Below are positions 25,076-33,846 of a stretch of DNA of 64,000 bases, piece after piece. The notes below the pieces were generated by a model. It saw only the letters and a list, made by a program, of their open reading frames with translations. It did not search any database and had not been told where the DNA came from. This stretch comes from an uncultured Verrucomicrobiales bacterium (GTDB taxonomy: Bacteria; Verrucomicrobiota; Verrucomicrobiia; Verrucomicrobiales; Akkermansiaceae), in assembly GCA_937944055.1 (NCBI GenBank), contig CALDZJ010000009.1, forward strand, positions 23,961-87,960, read 5' to 3'. The number at the start of each line of letters is the position of its first letter. Within the stretch, counting starts at the first letter, position 1. Both the position numbers and the translations under genes were made by a program.

Positions 25076-26119
25076 ATGACGAGCGACGACCTCCGCACTG
25101 CCCTTACTCAAGTCAAATACCCCGGCTTCTCTCGAGACATCATCTCCTTCGGGCTCGTGAAGTCCTATGAACTCAAAGACGGAGCAGCTCACGTCCAACT
25201 TCAAATTCAGACAAAAGACCCCAAAATCCCACAGCAAATCTTCCAAGACTGCCACGCCGTGCTTGATCCCTTACTCGGTGATAGCAGCAAGGTCCACATC
25301 CAAGTGGATGTGCAGGACCCTCCGGCTGCCGGAACCAGCGCGGGCGAGGCAGAGTCACTCCCAGGCGTGAAACGCATCATCGCAGTGGGCTCCGGAAAAG
25401 GTGGCGTTGGGAAATCGACCGTCTCGAGCAACCTCGCCATCGCTCTCTCGCAGCAGGGTTACAAGGTTGGCCTTCTCGACTGTGATCTCTATGGCCCCTC
25501 CGTCCCCCTCATGTTCGGAGTGCCGCATCAGCAACCGCATGCCGATGAGCAAGACCGCATTATCCCGATCGAGGCTCACGGCCTGAAGCTCATGTCGATG
25601 GGCTTTCTCCTCAGTGATAACTCCCCAGTCATCGTCCGGGGGCCGCTTGCCAACCGCTACACCCAGCAATTTCTCCAGCAAGTGGCTTGGGGAGAGCTTG
25701 ATGTCTTGATCTTAGACCTCCCACCTGGCACCGGAGATATTCAGCTAACTCTCGTCCAGACCGTCTCGCTCGATGGCGCCATCATCGTCACCACTCCGCA
25801 AGAAGTCGCTATGATCGATGCGCGGAAGGCCGTCTCGATGTTTGCTAAGGTCAACGTCCCCATCCTCGGGCTCATCGAGAATATGTCATACTTCGAGTGT
25901 GATCATGGCGAGCGCTACCACCTCTTTGGTCAAGGCGGCGCGCAGCGTGAATGCGAGCGTATTAAAGTCCCTCTCCTTGGGCAAATCCCGCTCGAGCCGA
26001 TCATCGGCCAGCGTTGTGATGGCGGCGAGCCCACCGCCCTACTCAGCCCTTCAGAATCAAAAGCATCCGCCGCTTTTCACCAAGCAGCCCAAAGCCTCCT
26101 AGATCATGTCTCTTCTTGA
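25076..26119 (+). CDS. mrp: Mrp/ApbC-family P-loop ATPase lacking the C-terminal CxxC
   Basis: A 347-residue protein: an N-terminal MIP18/DUF59-like domain (MTSDDLRTALTQVKYPGFS onward, ~1-85), then the MinD-type ATPase with deviant Walker A GSGKGGVGKST, LLDCDLYGPSVPLMFG, LILDLPPGTGD and TTPQEVAMIDARKAV. Mrp proteins carry or transfer Fe-S clusters through a CxxC near the C-terminus. Here the corresponding region is ENMSYFECDHGERYHLFG: Cys275 remains but the second Cys is absent, as if one residue were deleted. The start at 25076 is chosen because homology begins there, although the frame is open upstream. It is probably cotranscribed with rpoN and ends in a terminator. Confidence 0.88.
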   Translation: MTSDDLRTALTQVKYPGFSRDIISFGLVKSYELKDGAAHVQLQIQTKDPKIPQQIFQDCHAVLDPLLGDSSKVHIQVDVQDPPAAGTSAGEAESLPGVKRIIAVGSGKGGVGKSTVSSNLAIALSQQGYKVGLLDCDLYGPSVPLMFGVPHQQPHADEQDRIIPIEAHGLKLMSMGFLLSDNSPVIVRGPLANRYTQQFLQQVAWGELDVLILDLPPGTGDIQLTLVQTVSLDGAIIVTTPQEVAMIDARKAVSMFAKVNVPILGLIENMSYFECDHGERYHLFGQGGAQRECERIKVPLLGQIPLEPIIGQRCDGGEPTALLSPSESKASAAFHQAAQSLLDHVSS

Positions 26120-26129
26120 GACATTTTTT
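26106..26129 (+). terminator. Rho-independent terminator overlapping the mrp stop
   Basis: ATGTCTC (26106-26112) and GAGACAT (26118-26124) form a 7-bp stem with a TTCTT loop, followed by five more T's. The TGA of mrp lies at the start of the 3' arm, so the terminator is partly coding. Confidence 0.7.
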
Positions 26130-26174
26130 CTAAGCTTGGCATGAAAGAGCCAAACGGCCTAAAATCTCAACTTT

Positions 26175-27086
26175 ATGGATAGAAGAAATTTCAATAAAAT
26201 CACCGGAGCCTCCTTATTCTCAATGTTAGGCTCCTCCGCCTTAGCGCAAGAAACGACAATGGCAGCCCCCTTCAAGGCAAAGTTCGCCCCCTCTCCAGGT
26301 CAACTCTTTGCCGGTGAAGGTAAGAAGCTTAGCTACGTCGATCAGATGAAACTCGCCTACGACCTCGGCTTCCGCGCTTGGGAAGACAACTGGCTAAACC
26401 GTAAGGATAACGCCACCCTCGAAAAAATCGCAGAATTCGCCAAGGAAAAGAAGATCGAGCTTGGCGTAAGCGTCATCACCCTTGGGGCAAATGCCATGTT
26501 CAACAAACCTACCGATGAGCAAAAGGCCGCCCTGAAAAAGGACCTCGAGCGAGGAGTCGAAGTCGCAAAAATCACCGGCCAAAGCAACATGACCTTCATC
26601 GCGGGAGCGCGTGACGAGTCCATGACCCGAGAAGAACAGATTAAGGCCTCCGTCGACACCATGAATTGGTGCTGTGACATGGTAGAAGAGCACGGCGTAA
26701 TCCTCGCCCAAGAGCCCGTGTCTCACCCCATGGGCGGCAAGGCATTACTCCTCGAATCATTCGAGCACGGTCACCTTCTCTGCCAAGCCGTAAACCGGAA
26801 ATCCTGCAAGCTTCTCGCTGATTTTTATCACGAGGGACAGATCGGTAACGGTGCAAAGTTGATCGAGAATGCTAAGAAAGTTTGGGATCAAGTCAGCTAC
26901 GTCCAATACGGCGCCTCCCCCGGGCGCAAGGAGCCAGGAACTGGAAATCTAGACTACCTCGCCGTGACAAAGTTTCTCCGCGAGCAGGGCTATGAAGGCA
27001 TCATCGGCATGGAACATGGTCAGAGCAAAGAGGGCCAAGAAGGCCGGGATGCTCTCCTTGCCGCTTACCGGAAAATCGACGCCTAG
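26175..27086 (+). CDS. Exported hydroxypyruvate isomerase-like TIM barrel protein
   Basis: A 303-residue protein with an N-terminal export signal of Tat type (MDRRNFNKITGASLFSMLG, RRxF motif, cleavage probably after SALA). The rest is a sugar isomerase/hydroxypyruvate isomerase-like TIM barrel: GFRAWEDNW, LGVSVITLGA, SNMTFIAGA, ILAQEPVSHPMGG with a metal-site Glu, KLLADFYHEGQIGNG and the closing GYEGIIGMEHGQS. Twin-arginine-exported isomerase-like proteins are numerous in Verrucomicrobiota and Planctomycetota; their substrates are mostly unknown. It is bounded by the mrp terminator and its own strong terminator, so it is probably monocistronic. Confidence 0.82.
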   Translation: MDRRNFNKITGASLFSMLGSSALAQETTMAAPFKAKFAPSPGQLFAGEGKKLSYVDQMKLAYDLGFRAWEDNWLNRKDNATLEKIAEFAKEKKIELGVSVITLGANAMFNKPTDEQKAALKKDLERGVEVAKITGQSNMTFIAGARDESMTREEQIKASVDTMNWCCDMVEEHGVILAQEPVSHPMGGKALLLESFEHGHLLCQAVNRKSCKLLADFYHEGQIGNGAKLIENAKKVWDQVSYVQYGASPGRKEPGTGNLDYLAVTKFLREQGYEGIIGMEHGQSKEGQEGRDALLAAYRKIDA

Positions 27087-27107
27087 ATCATCGCCCACCC
27101 CGAGGCC

Positions 27108-27134
27108 CATCAAGGGCATCAAGGGCATCAAGCC
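27108..27134 (+). repeat. 9-bp tandem repeat (three units) after a stop codon
   Basis: CATCAAGGG occurs at 27108-27116 and 27117-27125 with a third copy, CATCAAGCC, at 27126-27134. It starts 21 nt after the isomerase stop, between the stop and the terminator. Confidence 0.85.
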
Positions 27135-27145
27135 AAGTCCCTCTC

Positions 27146-27183
27146 AAACCGTCTCCAGCTCCCTCGCTGAGGCGGTTTTTTTT
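27146..27183 (+). terminator. Strong rho-independent terminator
   Basis: AAACCGTCTC pairs with GAGGCGGTTT (one G-T wobble) around a 13-nt loop, and a run of eight T's begins inside the 3' arm. It ends the isomerase-like gene and faces the convergent lipoprotein gene. Confidence 0.88.
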
Positions 27184-27205
27184 CGCCTCCTTCGCGCCTC
27201 CTCCT

Positions 27206-27532
27206 CTACTGGCCTAGATGCTTCGCCTTCAACTCCGCGAGCTCCTTCACCGCAGCCTCCTCGGCCGCTCTCAACTTCGTCAGTTCCTCAGTCACGCTCT
27301 TTAGCTCAGCCTCGGACTTCTCAAATTTCGCCCTGAGATCCTTCACCGGAGTCTTAGGGCCCTTTGTCTTAGCAGCGGCACTTTGAGCTCTTAACTCACT
27401 TAATTCAGCCTGTAAAAGATCGAGCTCCGCGCGCTGCTCCTCAAATTTCACGACATCCGGATCCCTCTCCCCCTTCTGCTTGCAGGAAGTCAGAAAAAGC
27501 GAAAGCGAAATTAGCAGCGCAATTTTCAACAT
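27206..27532 (-). CDS. Small coiled-coil lipoprotein
   Basis: A 108-residue protein with a lipoprotein signal (MLKIALLISLSLFLTSCKQ, lipobox LTSC, lipidated Cys17). The mature part is almost entirely charged Glu/Lys/Leu/Ala heptads, predicting two coiled-coil segments separated by a Lys/Pro/Gly-rich hinge (KTKGPKTPVK). It should sit on a membrane facing the periplasm. No family recognised. A second, longer lipoprotein of similar design lies 0.7 kb away on the same strand (28186-29115), with a plus-strand gene between them. Confidence 0.72.
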   Translation of the reverse strand: MLKIALLISLSLFLTSCKQKGERDPDVVKFEEQRAELDLLQAELSELRAQSAAAKTKGPKTPVKDLRAKFEKSEAELKSVTEELTKLRAAEEAAVKELAELKAKHLGQ

Positions 27533-27537
27533 TGCTA

Positions 27538-27565
27538 ATTGTCACAAAGCTCCGCGATTAGTCAA
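27538..27565 (-). promoter_or_regulatory. Candidate sigma-70-type promoter for a leaderless lipoprotein mRNA
   Basis: On the minus strand TTGACT (27565-27560) and GACAAT (27543-27538) are separated by 16 nt. A start site 6-7 nt beyond the -10 would fall on the ATG at 27532, and there is no Shine-Dalgarno, so a leaderless message is possible. Weak evidence from two hexamers only. Confidence 0.3.
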
Positions 27566-27627
27566 CAATACCAATCATTAATCAGCTCCTAGATTGACAA
27601 TTTCTCATCGGCTGGAAAGCTCCCCCC

Positions 27628-28143
27628 ATGACTTGGAACGAACAATTCTCAGAACTTTACCGCCGTTGCCTCACTGCTTACCAAGGAGGGAATCATGACT
27701 TCATGAGCTACTACAGCGACGCCGATTTATCATTTCTCGCCTCCATCGGCTATAAGCCCCGAGAGCTTTTCGACTTTGTCGAAGACTTCGCAGATGAAGG
27801 CGCCCCCAGCGAATCAACCGCCCTCCTCATCGCCGCCGTGCGTCGTGACTATTTTCTCGTCGTCCAAGACGGCAAAGCCAGCGAGCTGGAAATCACCAGC
27901 AATGACCTCCCCAGCTTCGGCGACCAAGTAGAAGACATGAACTACCTCCCCCGCATCATCACGAAGGCCCAAGCAAAGCTCAAAGGTGAGCTCGATCCTG
28001 ACGTCATGTTCAGCTGCGGAGGAGACCGTAAGTTCCTCAGTGACCATGGCGATATCCCGCCTGCTGATTTCCTGCGCCACGTTTGGGCTGCGGACGGAGA
28101 CCCCGCAAAAATCGCACAATTCGTCCGGAAGTCCGCCTCTTAA
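27628..28143 (+). CDS. Conserved hypothetical protein, possibly DUF5069-like
   Basis: A 171-residue soluble protein without a signal peptide. The C-terminal part (DVMFSCGGDRKFLSDHGDIPPADFLRHVW) recalls the DUF5069-type ending, with a CGGDR motif followed by a xxxHxxxxxxFLRxxW pattern, but I am unsure of the family. The N-terminal WNEQFSELYRRCL and GYKPRELFDFVEDF segments look helical. It stands alone between two lipoprotein genes on the other strand. No function can be given. Confidence 0.7.
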   Translation: MTWNEQFSELYRRCLTAYQGGNHDFMSYYSDADLSFLASIGYKPRELFDFVEDFADEGAPSESTALLIAAVRRDYFLVVQDGKASELEITSNDLPSFGDQVEDMNYLPRIITKAQAKLKGELDPDVMFSCGGDRKFLSDHGDIPPADFLRHVWAADGDPAKIAQFVRKSAS

Positions 28144-28185
28144 ACAAGCCACCGCTAAGCCTCACAACTCACAGCGAGAGGATTC

Positions 28186-29115
28186 CTAGCGGATCCCGAT
28201 GCGCTTCAAGTCCTGAAGCTCTCCTTTAAGGCGCCCAACCACGATCCACGAATCGGAATTTTCATCAGAGAGGGCCAGCGCCTTATCGCGAGCGAGATCC
28301 GCCAGACGCTCGAGCTTACGAGCGCGGTCATCGTTCCGTTCTCTAGACGCCTCCAGCTCCATATTAGAGGCCTTTGATTTCCAAGCCTTCATCTCTTGCA
28401 GGCGAATATTAATGGCATCCTCCCTCTCGTAAATCTCCTCTTGAAGGTCCTTCATCCGTTGAATCAAGGCCTCCTTCGCCGCCTCCTCATCACGCTCAGA
28501 CTGACCTTCTTTCCACTTCTTAAACTCCTCAGCACGGGCCACTTCACTCTCATTTTTCCTCCTTAAATAATCTGCCGCTTCATCTTCACTCATTTGGAGC
28601 ATCTCCCGGACCGCCTCGGGAAGCTCCCGCAATGGCACCGTCTCCGGGCCAGACGGCATATAAATCTTCAAAGCGAGAGGACTCACCTTCATGATCTTTA
28701 CATCCTCATATCCTTCCCCCTTCGTCGATGAGAGATCAATCTCTTTACCAATCGCAGCCTTGCGAACTTTCTTGCGGAGGACTCTGCGCGTTTGCTGCAA
28801 CTCCAACTTCGTGAGGCCGATCACATCCGTCAACTCTTCAATCTCGACCTTCCCCTCAGCGAGAGACTGCTCTGCTGCTTCGAGCGCGCTCGTCAACTGA
28901 GCATGCTCCTCCAGCTCCTCAGCCATTTTTTGATAGTTTTCAATTTTCAGCTTCTCGGCAGCGATAAATTCATTAATCCGCCCTTTATCAAATCGCTGAT
29001 CGTCCAACTTCTCAAAAAGATTATCAATTTTAGCCGCCTCATCTTCTTCCAAGCAACTCACCAGAGAACTCGCGATTATAAATGCGGATAATAAGAACAA
29101 AGTTGCTCGCTTCAT
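28186..29115 (-). CDS. Coiled-coil lipoprotein, unknown function
   Basis: A 309-residue protein with a lipoprotein signal (residues 1-21, lipobox LVSC) and a mature region of long coiled coils at ~25-115 and ~185-285. A short beta-type patch between them (KIMKVSPLALKIYMPSGPETVPLRELPE, residues ~140-170) resembles the compact SH3-like/SHD1-type modules of Verrucomicrobial secreted proteins. Expected in the periplasm, attached to a membrane. No family or partner recognised; the similar small lipoprotein at 27206-27532 may be related. Confidence 0.72.
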   Translation of the reverse strand: MKRATLFLLSAFIIASSLVSCLEEDEAAKIDNLFEKLDDQRFDKGRINEFIAAEKLKIENYQKMAEELEEHAQLTSALEAAEQSLAEGKVEIEELTDVIGLTKLELQQTRRVLRKKVRKAAIGKEIDLSSTKGEGYEDVKIMKVSPLALKIYMPSGPETVPLRELPEAVREMLQMSEDEAADYLRRKNESEVARAEEFKKWKEGQSERDEEAAKEALIQRMKDLQEEIYEREDAINIRLQEMKAWKSKASNMELEASRERNDDRARKLERLADLARDKALALSDENSDSWIVVGRLKGELQDLKRIGIR

Positions 29116-29216
29116 TTAACCAAAATGAAACTATCATTTGAAATGAGCAAGAAATTCTCGAAAGAATTTTAGCCAAAGAATCGACACCCCGCAGCCACCC
29201 TGCCAAACTTCCGCCC

Positions 29217-29825
29217 ATGCGTGACTACCAGGGCGAAGAAATCTTAGTGATTCCGCGCGAGCTTTTTGACGAACTCGGCTCTTTTCAAGGCATCGAGACC
29301 GATACTGTGCGTTATCTTGAAGCCATTCTAGACCCGGGGAACAATTTTTTCATGGACCGCGGACAGGCCGAGGAGGACCCCTCTTTCAAACAACTCATTC
29401 CCTATGCCATCTTTCACCATCAGGGACAATACCTGCACTACACACGCGGGAAAAGCGGTGGCGAAAGCCGCCTCCACGCGCAAGGCTCAATCGGGATTGG
29501 CGGACACATCAACCCCGTTGATGAAAGGGCTGACCCCTTAGGTAGAGAAACCTACCTCGCCGGCGTGGAGCGTGAAATCGACGAAGAACTGATCATTCGC
29601 GGCAGCCATACAAACCAGATCGTAGCACTCTTGAATGACGACAGCAATGAAGTCGGAAAAGTCCACCTCGGCGTGGTCCACCTCTTCGAGCTAGAAAATA
29701 CCGATGTGAAATCTGGCGAAGATGCCCTTGCGAACCTCGCCCTTCAACCAGTTGAGAAGCTAAAGGGAGAGCTGCACGGAAGCCTCGAAACCTGGTCGCG
29801 ATTCTGCGTCGACGAGCTCCTCTAA
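29217..29825 (+). CDS. Nudix-like phosphohydrolase (degenerate Nudix box)
   Basis: A 202-residue cytosolic protein resembling the group annotated as predicted phosphoesterase, MutT/Nudix family. After a helical N-terminus comes YAIFHHQGQYLHYTRG, then GSIGIGGHINPVDE and GRETYLAGVEREIDEELII, which fits the Nudix box pattern REUxEE except that the spacing from the first Gly is altered. A later strand, VHLGVVHLFEL, is typical of the fold. The substrate is unknown. It is convergent with the ABC transporter operon, 24 nt away. Confidence 0.75.
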   Translation: MRDYQGEEILVIPRELFDELGSFQGIETDTVRYLEAILDPGNNFFMDRGQAEEDPSFKQLIPYAIFHHQGQYLHYTRGKSGGESRLHAQGSIGIGGHINPVDERADPLGRETYLAGVEREIDEELIIRGSHTNQIVALLNDDSNEVGKVHLGVVHLFELENTDVKSGEDALANLALQPVEKLKGELHGSLETWSRFCVDELL

Positions 29826-29849
29826 GCCATCCACCACACCGCTACTCCG

Positions 29850-30836
29850 CTACTCGCAACAGCAAGGACACTTCTGCACCCAGTGGCCAGGAGAGACCTC
29901 CTCAAAAGGGAGATCCATTCCGATGCTTTCCTCATAGCGTGGATGATTCACCCGATCACCGAAGGCGCAGCCTGCAGGTGGATTAATGGGACTTGGCACG
30001 TCTCCCTCTAGCACAACGCGCTCCTTTTTCGCAGTGGGATCAGGGATCGGGATCGCTGACAAAAGAGCCTTCGTATAGGCATGGCGGGGATTTTTATAAA
30101 TCTCATCCGCTGGGGCGAGCTCGACGATTTTACCAAGATACATCACTGCGATCCGATCACTCATGTGCTTTACCACCGCGAGATCATGCGCAATAAAGAG
30201 GTAAGACATGTCAAAATCTCGCTGCAATTCGAGGAGTAGATTCATGACCTGAGATTGCACTGAAACATCGAGCGCCGAGACGGGTTCATCCAAAACGAGG
30301 AGCTCTGGATTCAGCGCTAAAGCGCGGGCAATCCCGATGCGCTGCCGCTGACCACCTGAAAACTCAAAAGGAAATTTCCCAGCGGCATTCCCGGGCAGGC
30401 CAACTCGATCGAGCAATTCCGCGACCCGCTTCTGCCGTGAGGGACGGTCTCCTATTCTCTGAATGATGAGTGGCTCAGCCACTAATTCACCCACCGCCAT
30501 GCGGGCATCCAGCGATTCCGCAGGATCTTGAAAAACCATTTGGAAATCTTGGCGGAAGGGGCGGATCTTCCCCTGCCCCATTTTGGTAATATCATGCCCC
30601 TTAAAAAGGATCTTCCCGCTGGTCGGATCTAAGAGGCGCACCGCCGCCTTACCCAGCGTTGATTTACCGCATCCGGACTCACCCACCAGCCCAAGCGTCT
30701 CGCCCTTCTCGATATGGAAGCTCACCCCATCGACCGCTTTCACAGCAGCAATCTGGCGCATCAAGACGCCACCACGGATCGGAAAATGCTGACGCAAGTT
30801 CTCAATTTTTAGCAGAGTGGGAGTATCAGTATTCAT
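29850..30836 (-). CDS. Peptide ABC transporter ATP-binding protein (OppF/DppF-type)
   Basis: A 328-residue ATPase: Walker [16 protein letters not shown], signature FSGGQRQRIGIARAL, Walker B LLVLDEPVSALDVS and switch His in LFIAHDLAVVKHM. The C-terminal oligopeptide extension has PAGCAFGDRV and a cysteine-dense end (KCPCCCE), where OppD/F relatives can hold an Fe-S cluster. The chosen ATG at 30836 overlaps the TGA of the preceding ATPase gene (ATGA); an ATG at 30848 is possible but less likely. Last gene of a five-gene operon (permease, permease, binding protein, ATPase, ATPase). Confidence 0.92.
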   Translation of the reverse strand: MNTDTPTLLKIENLRQHFPIRGGVLMRQIAAVKAVDGVSFHIEKGETLGLVGESGCGKSTLGKAAVRLLDPTSGKILFKGHDITKMGQGKIRPFRQDFQMVFQDPAESLDARMAVGELVAEPLIIQRIGDRPSRQKRVAELLDRVGLPGNAAGKFPFEFSGGQRQRIGIARALALNPELLVLDEPVSALDVSVQSQVMNLLLELQRDFDMSYLFIAHDLAVVKHMSDRIAVMYLGKIVELAPADEIYKNPRHAYTKALLSAIPIPDPTAKKERVVLEGDVPSPINPPAGCAFGDRVNHPRYEESIGMDLPFEEVSPGHWVQKCPCCCE

Positions 30837-31810
30837 GCCAGAAAACATTCAGGACAGGTTTCGACCCAGTGGTTTGGAGAAATTTCTCGATAGTCGGGGC
30901 GAGTTTCTAAAAGGCTCTTATCTTGCCGATCAACTCGCTGGCAAAAACGACAACCCGGGACGAAGTCTTGGATCGAGGCGACTTGTCCGGGAATCGTATT
31001 CAGCTCGCTCTTACGCTCACTATCGATGCGTGGGATCGAGTTCAGTAATCCTTGAGTATAGGCGTGGCGGGGATTTGCAAAAATCTCCTTCACCGGGGCC
31101 CTCTCCACAATCCGGCCCGCATACATCACCACCACCTCATCGCAGTTCTGCGCGATCACGCCAAGATCATGAGTGATCATCAACACCGCCATCCCCAGCT
31201 TCTCCTGCATCGATTCGATGAGCTCTAAAATCTGGGCTTGCACCGTCACGTCCAGCGCGGTGGTCGGCTCATCAGCAATGAGTAAATCTGGCTCGCAAGC
31301 GAGGGCGATCGCAATCATGACCCGCTGGCGCATCCCTCCTGAAAGTTGGTGAGGGTAATTGGAGATCCGCTTCTCCGGAGCAGGAATACCCACCGCATCG
31401 AGAAGCTCGACCGCCTTCTTCAAGGCATCTTTTGAGGACATCCCCTCATGAAGTTTCAGAATCTCCACGAGTTGTTTTCCGATCCTTTGAACCGGGTTCA
31501 AGGCCGCCATCGGCTCTTGGAAAATGACCCCAATCTCTCCGCCACGGATCCGGCGCATCTCGCTGTTCTCGATCATGCGGAGGTCTTTCCCCTTAAAGTT
31601 AATCTCTCCGCCGAGGATGTGGCCAGAGGGCTTTGGGAGGAGGTCGATGATGGACATGGCCGTCACGGTCTTACCGCAACCAGACTCCCCCACGAGCCCC
31701 ACCGTCTTCCCCTTCTCCACTGAGAATGAGATCCCATCGACTGCGCGGACGGAGCCGGAATCGGTCTCGAAGCTGGTGACCAGCCCATTGATGTCTAGCA
31801 AGCTGCTCAT
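30833..31810 (-). CDS. Peptide ABC transporter ATP-binding protein (OppD/DppD-type)
   Basis: A 325-residue ATPase with Walker [32 protein letters not shown] (Q loop region), signature [15 protein letters not shown], Walker [15 protein letters not shown] and [11 protein letters not shown]. The C-terminal part has the family GCRFCQRV and a final TCPEC, possible Fe-S ligands. It overlaps the binding-protein gene upstream by ATGA and the OppF-type gene downstream by ATGA, so the three are tightly coupled. With the OppF-type protein it forms the ATPase pair of the importer, and perhaps also of the divergent operon, which has no ATPase gene. Confidence 0.93.
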   Translation of the reverse strand: MSSLLDINGLVTSFETDSGSVRAVDGISFSVEKGKTVGLVGESGCGKTVTAMSIIDLLPKPSGHILGGEINFKGKDLRMIENSEMRRIRGGEIGVIFQEPMAALNPVQRIGKQLVEILKLHEGMSSKDALKKAVELLDAVGIPAPEKRISNYPHQLSGGMRQRVMIAIALACEPDLLIADEPTTALDVTVQAQILELIESMQEKLGMAVLMITHDLGVIAQNCDEVVVMYAGRIVERAPVKEIFANPRHAYTQGLLNSIPRIDSERKSELNTIPGQVASIQDFVPGCRFCQRVDRQDKSLLETRPDYREISPNHWVETCPECFLA

Positions 31811-33843
31811 TTCTTTCGATAATCTTCAACGATGTTTTGCACCTCTGGGAAAGTCTTGCCAGAACGCATCGCATCGAGGGTTTGCTCCTGCATCTCTTCA
31901 TCGATCCAGAAACTATAGTGCTGATAAGGAACTGATACGATGGGCGGGCAAAATTTCACCGTCTCCGTATTCGGCCAACGCAACCAGCGCCAACATGCCA
32001 CCCGCTCAAAGTCCCGCTTCCAGCCGGGAATGAAAACACAACGCTCATAAACTTGCTGTTGGATTTTATGAGCCAGCTCTTTCTTGCGCTCGTAATCAGG
32101 AGTGAGGCGGTATTCCTCAAGCCACTTGTCCATTTCAGGATCAGTGTAGGCGAATACATTATTTGTTTTCTTTACGTTTCCTTGCTCATCGTAAGCGCTC
32201 CGCGAATGGAAAAATTCATAGAAGGCGAAGCTAGGTGGCTGCACGGCCCAAGCCACAGAAGTTAGCTCGAATTTTTTATCCATCGCATTAGTAAAGATAA
32301 TGCTCGCATCACTCGCGTCGAGGATGAGGTCGACCCCTGCGCTTTTGGCCTCTGTCTTCAGAATGGCCATAATGTCTGCATAGGTTTTGATGGAATAATG
32401 GCTGAGTTTGAACTCAAGGCGGGTGCCATCAGGCTTCCGTAAAATGCCATCACTCCCTTCCTCGGTGAATCCCGCTTTGGCAAAGTAATCGCGCGCTTTC
32501 GAGGGTGAAAATGGCCAAGGCTTCACATTCGGATTTACGAAATCACCGTAGCCATCCACGAATCCGGGAAGGCGATTGTAGTCCCCCCAGAACTGCACTT
32601 TGATGACTTTCTCATAGTTCATCGAGTGAGCTAATCCCAGGCGAACATTGCGATCTTTGAGCTTTGCTCGATCGAGATTCATTTGAATCCCAAACTGCGG
32701 ACGCGGGAAGTCATTATACCACCAATGCCGTTCAATGTAACCATCGTAAACTTTCGGAATTTCCGTTTTTTCATACCACGACTTGGGCCCAGAAACACCG
32801 GCGAGGTCTAGCTGGCCCGCGCGGAAGAGCTCGAAGCCCTTATTAACATCCCGAATCACTCGCCAGACGATTTTATCTGGGTTGTAACGATAGCGGTAAA
32901 ACTTCTTATCATTCCCCCACCAATTTTTATTACGAGTGAGGGTCAGAGAAACGCCCTTCTGGACATCCTCATCCTTCACGTAATAGGGGCCGGTCGTTGG
33001 CTGGTGCCTCCAATTGTAGCGATCCTCAAAATCCGGCCCGAAGCTTTCATAAAAATGCGGAGGCGCTGGACTAAAGGTTCCCATTTTAGAATACAGTCCC
33101 TGTTCCGTCACTTGTTCCGGAAAAGTGAGCGCTAGGGCATGATCACCAAAGATTGTAATCTGGGCCAGTTCCTCGCGGAGATATTGCTTAAAAAAGGTGG
33201 ATTTCCCGTAGTCTGAAATGCGGAGATAAGCCGCGATTGCGAAGTCTCTCGCCTTCACTGCCACCTCATCAGAATACGTGGCATCTTCATGGAGCCGGAA
33301 ATACCAAGTCCGCTTGTCAGGGCTTTGGGCCCACTCCTTAGCGACGGCAGGAATCACGGAACCATTCAGACGATTCAGAGAGACGAGCCCGAGCGAAACA
33401 TTGTCATACAGTTCACTGCGCATCCCACTATTTGAAGCCGGCCCGAAGGCCCGCAAAGTCGGCGGGAAAACGGTAATAAAGTGGCGAAAGACTCCGCCCT
33501 TTTTTGCGGCAGGATCAGAGTCCTCAGGCTCATCCAGCCCATCTTTCCAAGTGAGGTCAGCGGGCAAGTCTTCTGCGGTTTTAAAGTTAAAATAATCACC
33601 CAGGGCGATCCGGCGCTCGAAGCGAGTGATGACTTTTTCAGCATCTTGAGCGGCGAACGAGCCCGCCTCCGCACTCGCCAACTCCTCACGAGCAGCCTCT
33701 AACTCGCCCTCACACCAAGTGCGGTTATATTGATTATAAGTCGGGTAAAATTCCTCAAAGCCGAGACCTCCCACGTAAGGATCCTCATCCTTCTGACAGG
33801 AGAGAAGCAGCAGGGGCAAAATGAGAAGCAAGGAACGCATCAT
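31807..33843 (-). CDS. Peptide ABC transporter substrate-binding lipoprotein (SBP family 5)
   Basis: A 678-residue lipoprotein (signal MMRSLLLILPLLLLSCQ, lipobox LLSC, Cys16), lipid-anchored in the periplasm. The family-5 pattern begins near residue 110 with GGVFRHFITVFPPTL and runs through WYFRLHEDATYSDEVAVKARDF and the DYNRLPGFVDG/GDFVNP region. It resembles the YejA-type group of binding proteins that feed oligopeptides or peptide-like molecules. The ~100 residues after the lipid anchor are an extra charged helical segment. It lies 3 nt after the OppC-type permease and overlaps the OppD-type ATPase gene by 4 nt. Confidence 0.9.
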   Translation of the reverse strand: MMRSLLLILPLLLLSCQKDEDPYVGGLGFEEFYPTYNQYNRTWCEGELEAAREELASAEAGSFAAQDAEKVITRFERRIALGDYFNFKTAEDLPADLTWKDGLDEPEDSDPAAKKGGVFRHFITVFPPTLRAFGPASNSGMRSELYDNVSLGLVSLNRLNGSVIPAVAKEWAQSPDKRTWYFRLHEDATYSDEVAVKARDFAIAAYLRISDYGKSTFFKQYLREELAQITIFGDHALALTFPEQVTEQGLYSKMGTFSPAPPHFYESFGPDFEDRYNWRHQPTTGPYYVKDEDVQKGVSLTLTRNKNWWGNDKKFYRYRYNPDKIVWRVIRDVNKGFELFRAGQLDLAGVSGPKSWYEKTEIPKVYDGYIERHWWYNDFPRPQFGIQMNLDRAKLKDRNVRLGLAHSMNYEKVIKVQFWGDYNRLPGFVDGYGDFVNPNVKPWPFSPSKARDYFAKAGFTEEGSDGILRKPDGTRLEFKLSHYSIKTYADIMAILKTEAKSAGVDLILDASDASIIFTNAMDKKFELTSVAWAVQPPSFAFYEFFHSRSAYDEQGNVKKTNNVFAYTDPEMDKWLEEYRLTPDYERKKELAHKIQQQVYERCVFIPGWKRDFERVACWRWLRWPNTETVKFCPPIVSVPYQHYSFWIDEEMQEQTLDAMRSGKTFPEVQNIVEDYRKK

Positions 33844-33846
33844 CTT

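Noticed and set aside
26138..26153. A TTGGCATG sequence before the isomerase-like gene resembling a second sigma-54 site
   Set aside because: The GC that should pair with the GG is one base short of the required spacing.
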